NCBI GenBank assembly: GCA_964620045.1
Contig: CAZUJL010000016.1
Span: 28,617-92,616, forward strand
DNA: 64,000 nucleotides
DNA from: VFKU01 sp964620045
GTDB lineage: Bacteria; Hydrogenedentota; Hydrogenedentia; Hydrogenedentales; GCA-2746185
Direction: 5' to 3'
The notes beneath the pieces were generated by a model. The model was not told where the DNA came from, made no database searches, and was given only the letters and a program-made list of their open reading frames with translations. Position 1 is the first letter of the stretch, and every line of letters begins with the position of its first letter. The position numbers and the translations under genes are program-made. Of the stretch, positions 54,641 through 61,640 are shown in pieces.

Positions 54641-54784
54641 GGACTACCTTCGTGTGTGTGATCTGGATTTCATGCGCACGCTCGGAGAAGGGCGCATTGC
54701 GCAACGGCTTAGGGCGCGAATGGTAGTGCGCTGAGGGTGGATTTTTCAAAATTCGGGCCGAAATGGGGAGATTCCGATAGACTG

Positions 54785-54817
54785 GTGGACGATGTGGACA
54801 CTGTGGACTTAGTGGAC
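54785..54817. repeat. Four GTGGAC units at 9-bp spacing upstream of the four-helix-bundle gene
   Basis: GTGGAC occurs at 54785, 54794, 54803 and 54812, each 9 bases apart, with variable triplets between. The same array in inverted orientation lies at 55233-55265 inside the gene's 3' part. Together they bracket most of the coding region. Confidence 0.75.
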
Positions 54818-54828
54818 GGAGCAGACGA

Positions 54829-55425
54829 ATGGCTAGTAATGAGCCGCTTATTCCGCAACACGGCGGATTTCGGAAACTCAAATCATTTCAAATTTCGCAA
54901 TCGGTTTATGACTTTACCGTCCGGTTCGTGGAGCGTTACATCGAGCCTCGCAGCCGCACACGCGACCAGATGGTTCAGGCAGCGCGATCCGGTGTTCAGA
55001 ATATTGCGGAAGGTAGCCAGGCTTCAGGCACATCGAAGAAGACAGAACTGAAATTAACGAATGTTGCTCGCGCAAGCCTTGAGGAATTGCGGCTGGACTA
55101 TGAAGATTTTTTGCGCCAACGAAAGCTGCCGCAATGGGAGCGATCGGATTCGCGTAGGCAAGATTTGATCGATGCACGCCCTCAATCACTCCAGCATGTT
55201 GTTGATTGGACCAAGAAAACTCACGCAAAAAAGTCCACTCCGTCCACAAAGTCCACATCATCCACAGTCACGTACGCTGAGATCGCAGCGAATGGCGCGC
55301 TTGCACTTATTTCCGTCGCCTGTGCGCTGCTAGACCGACAACTTGCCGCCCAAGCGCGCGACTTCGAAAACGAAGGTGGTTTCACGGAGCGGTTGTATCG
55401 CGTTCGAAAGAGTAAGCGGATTTAA
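54829..55425 (+). CDS. Four-helix-bundle (S23/Avd-like) protein with suffix domain
   Basis: 198 residues. The N-terminal part (SVYDFTVRFVERYIEPRSRT, QMVQAARSGVQNIAEGSQAS, LTNVARASLEELRLDYEDFL) matches the four-helix-bundle family known from 23S rRNA intervening sequences and diversity-generating retroelements. A low-complexity segment KKSTPSTKSTSST (~135-147), encoded by 9-bp-period GTCCAC repeats, separates a C-terminal suffix domain (YAEIAANGALALISVACALL). AT-richer than its neighbours. Single gene divergent from aspS; no reverse transcriptase or rRNA nearby. Confidence 0.85.
   Translation: MASNEPLIPQHGGFRKLKSFQISQSVYDFTVRFVERYIEPRSRTRDQMVQAARSGVQNIAEGSQASGTSKKTELKLTNVARASLEELRLDYEDFLRQRKLPQWERSDSRRQDLIDARPQSLQHVVDWTKKTHAKKSTPSTKSTSSTVTYAEIAANGALALISVACALLDRQLAAQARDFENEGGFTERLYRVRKSKRI
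55233..55265. repeat. Inverted GTCCAC array within the four-helix-bundle gene
   Basis: GTCCAC at 55233, 55242 and 55251 and ATCCAC at 55260, again 9 bases apart. The reverse complement closely matches the array at 54785-54817, including the linking triplets GAT and GGA. The RNA could form a long-range hairpin closing the gene. Confidence 0.75.
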
Positions 55426-55445
55426 CGGCGTTGACGCAATAAATA

Positions 55446-55479
55446 AAAATCGCGGGGACCGGAAATCCGATCCCCGCGA
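55446..55479 (-). terminator. Terminator of the dihaem cytochrome gene
   Basis: Stem TCGCGGGGA/TCCCCGCGA (55450-55458 and 55471-55479) with an inner CGGA/TCCG pairing. On the minus strand it is followed by TTTTTATTTATT. It lies 17 bp after the cytochrome gene stop. Confidence 0.88.
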
Positions 55480-55496
55480 ATGCAAACTTGGCTTGA

Positions 55497-56903
55497 TTAC
55501 AGCGTCTTCAGGTACTCAATCACCGCGACTTTTTCTTCGTCGGACAGATCGTCGTCGGGGAAGGTGTGGCCCTGGTTGCTGTTGCCCGGGTTTTTCGTGT
55601 TGTAGTACATCCGGCGTTCGCGGGTGTTGGTGATGTCCGGCACGGCGTCGAACTCTTCGATCACGAGGCCGACCTTTTCCGGGTCATAGCCATAATCATC
55701 GCGCTTCCACACGGCCGGGCGGTCGTCGACGTTGAACAGGTGGTACAGCGTTGGCACGGAACCGTTGTGCAGGTACGGCGCGGTCGCCCAGATGCCGTCG
55801 AGGCGCTGGCCCATGTAGCCTTCGGACTCCATGTCGAGCAGGAGCTTGCCGTTGTACTGCAGCCAGCCGTTGTTCGCGGCGGTGCGGCTTTCGGCCGGCA
55901 CAGCGGTGCGGCGGATCGGGTCGGTGCCGATTTCCGCGATGGGCACTTTCTTGTTGGGGAAGGTCCAGTTTTCGCCGTAGGTGCCGTGGCACTTCTTACA
56001 ATGTTCTTCGAAGGCCATCTTGCCCTTCGCGGCGAGTTCCTGGTTGATGTCGTACGGGTACTTCGGCGGCGTGAGCGACTTGATGTACGCCTGGATGTGC
56101 ACGAAATTCGGCTCAAACGAGTAGAACTGTTCTTCGGTGTAAATCGGCGACATCGCGAAGGGCATTAACTGGCGCGGGCTCTTCGGCGCGAAGCCGTCGG
56201 CGTAAATGCGGTCCTTCTTGCTGTAGAGCCACCACGCCGGGGCGTTCATGTCGTGGTGTTGCAGCAACTCGGGGTGTTGCGTGTACTTCGCGAACAATTC
56301 CTGGTTGCGCAGACCGGCGAACACGTGCGCGAACACGACGGCGTTGCTCACGCCTTTGTGCTGGTTCAGCGGCGTCTTGAACGGCGCCAAGGTGTCCTGC
56401 ACCTTCATCGGATCCTTGCCGGCTTCCACCGCGCGCAGGCGCTGGATGTCGGTCGCGATCGTCGTGAGGTCGAATTGCGTGTTGCCGACGCCGGGGACCG
56501 TCTTGCCCTGGATCTGCCCGCCGTGACACGCGAAGCAGTTCGTCACCAGATTGCCTTTGCCGTCGGGAGTGTAGTCGAGCGGGATCCAATGTTCCTTCGG
56601 ATCCGGACGGTCCGCCCAGCCGTAACGCTGCCACGTCATCGCGCGGCGTTGTTCTTCGGTCGCTTTCTCCGCTTTCGCGCGTTCTTCCGGCTCCCATCCC
56701 TTCCAGAGATCTTTGGGATCGGTTTCTTTCATCACCGTCGCACCCATCGGCGCGTGCAGGATCAGATCGAAGCCCTTTGCGGGATCGGGCGTGAGGCCCA
56801 TCGTGGTGTCGAGCGGCGCACCGAGATCGTCGGCGGTGGCGGCGAACGCCATCACGCCAAGGAGTGCGACTGCTCCGGCTGTTGCAAACGCGAAACGTTT
56901 CAT
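55497..56903 (-). CDS. Exported dihaem c-type cytochrome (peroxidase/RoxA-like)
   Basis: 468 residues with a signal peptide (~1-24) and two CxxCH haem sites, CFACH (123-127) and CKKCH (302-306). The C-terminal segment IWATAPYLHNGSVPTLYHLF is shared by dihaem cytochrome c peroxidase relatives and the rubber oxygenase RoxA. No extra substrate-specific feature can be assigned. ATG with GAGGATGAG upstream; strong terminator follows. Confidence 0.85.
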   Translation of the reverse strand: MKRFAFATAGAVALLGVMAFAATADDLGAPLDTTMGLTPDPAKGFDLILHAPMGATVMKETDPKDLWKGWEPEERAKAEKATEEQRRAMTWQRYGWADRPDPKEHWIPLDYTPDGKGNLVTNCFACHGGQIQGKTVPGVGNTQFDLTTIATDIQRLRAVEAGKDPMKVQDTLAPFKTPLNQHKGVSNAVVFAHVFAGLRNQELFAKYTQHPELLQHHDMNAPAWWLYSKKDRIYADGFAPKSPRQLMPFAMSPIYTEEQFYSFEPNFVHIQAYIKSLTPPKYPYDINQELAAKGKMAFEEHCKKCHGTYGENWTFPNKKVPIAEIGTDPIRRTAVPAESRTAANNGWLQYNGKLLLDMESEGYMGQRLDGIWATAPYLHNGSVPTLYHLFNVDDRPAVWKRDDYGYDPEKVGLVIEEFDAVPDITNTRERRMYYNTKNPGNSNQGHTFPDDDLSDEEKVAVIEYLKTL

Positions 56904-57002
56904 GGGCTCATCCTCACGGTCTCATACCGTCTGATCCACGATAACACAGGAAAGCGAATCGGGCAACGAAAACCAGCGCCTATACGTGCGATAATGATAG
57001 TC

Positions 57003-57749
57003 ATGCTTAGAATTTTTCTGACGATAGCGTCGGTTTTTATGGCCGCTGCGGTAGTCGCGCAGAATGCGCCTGCGACGCCCGTGTTGAGCGTGAAGCGCGT
57101 GGACGATGTGGCGCTGCGCTGGGCCGTGCCGGAGGATCTTCCCGAGGCGATCGCGCGCGAACTGGATCAGACATTTCGCGATCTGGACGCGAAACGTGTG
57201 GATGCCGCGTTGCCGCACTGGGGCGAATTTTTGCGTCGCCGCGAGCTGCGCGACACGCTGTTCGATCCGGGTGTGTATGTGGATTATCTGCTGCACCGGA
57301 TCGCGGCGACGCGCAACGACACGGTGAATTCCGCGAGCCGGCACCTGCGCTTTTACGACGCGCAGGAGACGGCGGTGTTCGAGCACATGTCGACGGTAGA
57401 CAAGCAGATTTCAATCTACGCGGGTGAAGACAAGCCGCAGGTGCCGCTGCGCGAGCCTCAGCTCGCGGACTATGCCGACGATGTCGAGGCCGTGACGCTG
57501 GCGCCGGCGGAGACGGTGGGGATCAAGGAGCTCATCGCGAGTCTGCATAGCTGGCGCGATCGCGCGCCGGCGGTTTCGGAAGCGCGCGAGACGGCGCGCG
57601 AAGATTTCGTGAAGGCCGTGCAGGCGGACGCCGCGTTGAGCGAGGAATTGGCGGCAATCGACGCGAGGCTGCGCGCGGAAATTAAGACGATTGTCGTGCG
57701 GGAAGTGACGCCGGCGCTCAGGGAACCGGCACACTCGCCAGAACCGTGA
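57003..57749 (+). CDS. Exported hypothetical protein
   Basis: 248 residues starting with a signal peptide (RIFLTIASVFMAAAVVAQ). The rest is mostly helical and charged (AIARELDQTFRDLDAKRVDA, ETAREDFVKAVQADAALSEE); no family recognised. In-frame ATG 56994 is an alternative start; neither start has a good ribosome site. Its 3' end overlaps the convergent neighbour by 32 bp. Confidence 0.6.
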   Translation: MLRIFLTIASVFMAAAVVAQNAPATPVLSVKRVDDVALRWAVPEDLPEAIARELDQTFRDLDAKRVDAALPHWGEFLRRRELRDTLFDPGVYVDYLLHRIAATRNDTVNSASRHLRFYDAQETAVFEHMSTVDKQISIYAGEDKPQVPLREPQLADYADDVEAVTLAPAETVGIKELIASLHSWRDRAPAVSEARETAREDFVKAVQADAALSEELAAIDARLRAEIKTIVVREVTPALREPAHSPEP

Positions 57750-58722
57750 TCGGATAATCCGGCGGCAGGCCGAGCGCGACGAAGACTTGATCGCGCTGGG
57801 GAGTCTGACCACGCTCGAGGAAGTAATCGCGGACGATTTCGAACGAGCGGCTGGGCTTGTACTGGTTGTACTTCTTGAAGCGCTCCAGCACCGTGGGATC
57901 GTGCGCTTTCTGCGCATACTCTTCGCGCAGCAGCGGTAACACGAGCGAGCGGCGGCGGCCCCAGAAGTGGGACGGGTTGTAGGACTCGTCCCAGTACGGA
58001 TTGATGTAATCCATCAGGTCTACTTTTTCCGCCAGCACCCACTGGCCCCGGGAGACTTGCTTGATGTAGGCGTGCTCGCCGCCACAGAGATCGCGCGCGA
58101 GCATCAGGCCCTGATAGTTCGCTTCGAGATCGGCGTGCGAGAAGATGCCGTCCACGCCCTTGCCGACGAGCGTGTTCTCGCTCATTACGCCCCAGCGGAC
58201 GACTTTCTCGATCGCATCGTCTTCGTTGAAGCCGTTTTTGAGATACCAGAGATAGCGGTTGTAATAGCGCCGGCCGAAGGCGAAGAAGTGGCCGAACTTG
58301 TCTTCGCCGAAATAGATCTCGCCCATGCGCAGCGTGCGGCTCATCGGCAGCGCATACGGAAAGGTCACGCCGCGATAGATGCTCATCTGTTGGTACTTGG
58401 CGCGCGACACGGTGCGCGGCGGATACACGTCGACGTCTTCCTCACGATCCAGGAAATCCTGAAGATGCGCGGTCAGGCGGCCCTTGAACACTTCGTCGTA
58501 GATCCCTTCGACGAGTGATCCGCATTCGCAGGTTGGTTCGATGGCCGTGTTGCGCTCGTCGATGACTTTTTGGATCTGACGGTTGAGATAGCCGTTGATG
58601 ATTTCGGTGGAGTCGGAAAGTTCAACGCCCCAGGCGAGGTATTGATCGGTCTCGTCCGCTCGGGCGGTCCACGCGCAGGAGAGCAGCGCGATCATTGCGA
58701 TTCTGGAAAACACGGGCCTCAT
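57718..58722 (-). CDS. Exported hypothetical protein
   Basis: 334 residues with a signal peptide (MRPVFSRIAMIALLSCAWTA). It holds CEC (residue ~65) and a conserved-looking core (GEIYFGEDKFGHFFAFGRRY, GVDGIFSHADLEANYQG), then SRSFEIVRDYFLERG. I recognise no family. ATG 58722 is chosen over GTG 58740 because it starts the signal peptide and has GGAAGGAA upstream. Confidence 0.7.
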   Translation of the reverse strand: MRPVFSRIAMIALLSCAWTARADETDQYLAWGVELSDSTEIINGYLNRQIQKVIDERNTAIEPTCECGSLVEGIYDEVFKGRLTAHLQDFLDREEDVDVYPPRTVSRAKYQQMSIYRGVTFPYALPMSRTLRMGEIYFGEDKFGHFFAFGRRYYNRYLWYLKNGFNEDDAIEKVVRWGVMSENTLVGKGVDGIFSHADLEANYQGLMLARDLCGGEHAYIKQVSRGQWVLAEKVDLMDYINPYWDESYNPSHFWGRRRSLVLPLLREEYAQKAHDPTVLERFKKYNQYKPSRSFEIVRDYFLERGQTPQRDQVFVALGLPPDYPITVLASVPVP

Positions 58723-58779
58723 TTCCTTCCGCGTTAACACTACTCTACCGGAATTGTGCCCGAAAGCCGGCGGATTCGG

Positions 58780-60210
58780 CTAGGCCTTCTTTTTAGGCTT
58801 GTAGATATGCGTGCTGGCGCCGTGGATGAGTTCGCCCGATTCCATGAGCGATTCGCCCAGCGGGGGGTGGGGGTGGATGGGCAGGGCGAGGTCGGCGGCG
58901 GTGGCGCCCATCTCGATGGCCAGGGCGCCCTCGGCAATCAGCTCGCCGGCGCCCGCGCCGACGATGCCGACACCGAGGATGGCGTCGGTGGCGGGGTCAA
59001 CCAGCACCTTGGTGAGGCCTTCGTTCCGGTGGACGGTCGTGGCGCGACCGAGCGCGGCCCACGGGAAGCGACCGACTTCGATCTCGATGCCTTTGGCCTC
59101 GGCTTCGGTCTCGGTGAGCCCGACCCAGGCGAGTTCCGGGTCCGTGAAGACCACGGCCGGGATGCACTGCGCGTCGAAGGCGGAGCGCTGGCTGGCGGCG
59201 ACTTCGGCGGCCACGATGCCTTCGCGCGTGCCTTTGTGTGCGAGCATCGGCTGGCCGGCGATGTCGCCAATCGCGAGGATCGCGGGGTCGGCCGTACGCA
59301 TGGTCTTGTCCGCCTGCACGAAGCCCTGTTCATTGACGACGACCTTGGTGTTCTCGAGCCCGAGGCCGCTGGAGTTCGGTTTGCGGCCGATGCTCACGAG
59401 CATGCGATCGAAGTCGTGCTCCGAGCGGCCGCCGGAAGCGTCGGCGATTTCGACGTGCACGCCTTTGGGCGTGGCTTCGACGCTGGTGACTTTCATGTTC
59501 GTGTGGATCGCCTCGCACAAGCCCGCCATGCGCTTGGCGAGTGGCTTCACGAGATCGCGATCCGCGCCGGGCAGCAGGTTTGGCGTGGCTTCGACGACGG
59601 TCACTTTCGAGCCGAGCGTCGCGTAGACCGTGGCGAGTTCGAGGCCGATGTATCCGCCGCCGATCACGAGCAGTCGTGCGGGGATGTCGGGCAATTCGAG
59701 CGCGTCGGTGGAGGTCATGATGCGATCGGATTCGGGCATGAGGCTTGGGATGATCGCGGGGCGCGAGCCCGTGGCGAGGATGCAGGTTTCGTAGCGCAGC
59801 TCGACCGTGTTGCCGTCGGTGAGATGCACGCGCATGGTGTTCGAATCGATAAAGCTGCCGCGGCCCTGCAGGTACTTTATCTTGCGGGCCTTGCTGAGCT
59901 GGCCGATGCCGCCGGTCATTTGGGTCACCACGCCCTTGGTGGCTTCGCGCAGGCGGTTGACGTCGATGCGCGGCGGATCGAACTGTATGCCGAAGTGGTC
60001 CGCGTCGCGCGCTTCGCTGATCACCTTGGCGACGTGCAGCAGCGCCTTCGAGGGGATGCAGCCGCGGTACAGGCAGGTGCCGCCGGGATTTTTGTCGAGA
60101 TCGATGAGTGTGACTTCGAGGCCGAGGTCTGCCGCGCGAAAGGCCGCGGCATAGCCCGCGGGCCCGCCGCCGAGTACGGCAATTTTGGTCGTTGCGGTCG
60201 TTTCGCCCAT
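58780..60210 (-). CDS. lpdA: Dihydrolipoyl dehydrogenase (E3)
   Basis: 476 residues with FAD motif AVLGGGPAGYAAAFRAADLG, the redox disulphide Cys46/Cys51 in GGTCLYRGCIPSKALL, NAD-binding VIGGGYIGLELATVYATLGS and a dimerisation domain. It reoxidises lipoyl groups with NAD+. 6 bp after aceF. The C-terminal HPHPPLGESLMESGE is conserved in E3 proteins and supplies the active-site His. Confidence 0.96.
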   Translation of the reverse strand: MGETTATTKIAVLGGGPAGYAAAFRAADLGLEVTLIDLDKNPGGTCLYRGCIPSKALLHVAKVISEARDADHFGIQFDPPRIDVNRLREATKGVVTQMTGGIGQLSKARKIKYLQGRGSFIDSNTMRVHLTDGNTVELRYETCILATGSRPAIIPSLMPESDRIMTSTDALELPDIPARLLVIGGGYIGLELATVYATLGSKVTVVEATPNLLPGADRDLVKPLAKRMAGLCEAIHTNMKVTSVEATPKGVHVEIADASGGRSEHDFDRMLVSIGRKPNSSGLGLENTKVVVNEQGFVQADKTMRTADPAILAIGDIAGQPMLAHKGTREGIVAAEVAASQRSAFDAQCIPAVVFTDPELAWVGLTETEAEAKGIEIEVGRFPWAALGRATTVHRNEGLTKVLVDPATDAILGVGIVGAGAGELIAEGALAIEMGATAADLALPIHPHPPLGESLMESGELIHGASTHIYKPKKKA

Positions 60211-60216
60211 CGCGCG

Positions 60217-61638
60217 TTATTCGACGAACATCGTCATCGGCTGTTCGATGGCGGCGCAGAGCCAGCGCGCGAACCGGGCGGCGTCGGCGCCGTCGATCAC
60301 GCGGTGGTCGTAGCTGAGCGAGACCGGCATCATCGTGCGCGGCACAAAGGCGCCGTCGATCCACACCGGCTCCACGCTCGCGCGGGAGAGGCCGACGATC
60401 GCGACTTCGGGGAGATTCACGATCGGCGTGAAGGCGTGCCCGCCGATGCCGCCGAGGTTGGTAATCGTGATGCAACTACCCTGCAGCTCATCGAGCGAGG
60501 TTTTGCGCTGGCGCGCGCGGTCGGAGAGGCTTGCGAGTTCCGCCGCGATCTGCACGAGCGATTTGCGGTCCGCGTTCTTGATATTCGGGACGAGCAGGCC
60601 CCATTCGGTGTCCACCGCCACGCCGATGTTGTAATACTGCTTGTAGATGATCTCGCCGCTGGCGGGATCAAGGCTGGTGTTGAACTGCGGGAATTTTTTC
60701 AACCCTTCGGCGAGGAGCCGCACGAGGATCGCGGTCACCGTAAGCTTTCCGCCGGCCTTCTCCGCGAGCTTGCTGTAGTCCTTGCGGAATTTTTCGATCT
60801 CGGTGATGTCGGCCTTGTCGTGCTGCGTGACATGCGGCACGGAGCCCCACGAGCGCGACATTCCTTCAGCCGTGAGGCGGCGGATTGTGGTCATTTTTTC
60901 GCGCGTGACCGGGCCCCACTTCTCGAAATTCGGCAGGCCGTGCGCACCACCCGAGGGCGGCGGCGCGGCGTGCTGCGCCTGCGGCGCGGAACCGGTGCGG
61001 ATCGTGCGCGCGTAGGCTTTCACATCTTCGGCCGTGATCGCCGCGCCGGGATTCGACGGCGGCACCGCGTTTACATCGATGCCGATTTCGCGCGCGAGCT
61101 TGCGCACGGAAGGTGCCGCGCGGACCGTGCCGGTGTTTGCCGGAACAGCCTGGCTCGCCGGTTCAGATTCAGGTTCTTCGACCGGAGCGGTGGGCACTTC
61201 GGCTTGCGGTGCTGGGGTTGGTGCTGCCGGAGCTGGCGCGGGCGGTGGCGTAGATGCCGGTGCCGCGGCCTTGGGTGCTGGAGCGGGTGCCACTGCTGGC
61301 GCAACTGCGGCTGCGGGAGCCTGTGCAGGTTTCTCGACCGGCTTCGCCGCCGGAACCGCTTTTTCTTCCTTGGCTGCCGGTTTGGCCGGCGCTTCGGCGC
61401 CGGCGCCGTCGAGCACGAGGATCACGTCGCCGACGTTCAGCGTGGCGCCTTCCTTCGCGCGCACTTCGCTGACCACGCCCGCCTGTGGACTCGGCACATC
61501 GACGACGGCCTTGTCCGTTTCGAGCTGGATGACGGTCTGATCTTTCGTGACGGTGTCGCCAGGCTTCACAAGCACGGCGGTGACCGTGCCGGCGTTTACG
61601 TTCTCGCCAAGTTCCGGCAGCGTAAAGGTGGTCGCCAT
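60217..61638 (-). CDS. aceF: Pyruvate dehydrogenase E2, dihydrolipoamide acetyltransferase
   Basis: 473 residues: one N-terminal lipoyl domain with Lys43 (LETDKAVVDVPS), a long Ala/Pro linker (~80-165), a peripheral-subunit-binding domain (PSVRKLAREIGIDVNAVPPS) and the catalytic domain ending DHRVIDGADAARF. It passes acetyl groups from E1 to CoA. E. coli AceF has three lipoyl domains; one here is common elsewhere. Two bases separate it from aceE. Confidence 0.95.
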   Translation of the reverse strand: MATTFTLPELGENVNAGTVTAVLVKPGDTVTKDQTVIQLETDKAVVDVPSPQAGVVSEVRAKEGATLNVGDVILVLDGAGAEAPAKPAAKEEKAVPAAKPVEKPAQAPAAAVAPAVAPAPAPKAAAPASTPPPAPAPAAPTPAPQAEVPTAPVEEPESEPASQAVPANTGTVRAAPSVRKLAREIGIDVNAVPPSNPGAAITAEDVKAYARTIRTGSAPQAQHAAPPPSGGAHGLPNFEKWGPVTREKMTTIRRLTAEGMSRSWGSVPHVTQHDKADITEIEKFRKDYSKLAEKAGGKLTVTAILVRLLAEGLKKFPQFNTSLDPASGEIIYKQYYNIGVAVDTEWGLLVPNIKNADRKSLVQIAAELASLSDRARQRKTSLDELQGSCITITNLGGIGGHAFTPIVNLPEVAIVGLSRASVEPVWIDGAFVPRTMMPVSLSYDHRVIDGADAARFARWLCAAIEQPMTMFVE

Positions 61639-61640
61639 GG

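Noticed and set aside
56253..57002. Open N-terminal extension of the hypothetical gene at 57003
   Set aside because: It is antisense to the dihaem cytochrome gene; the signal peptide starts at 57003.
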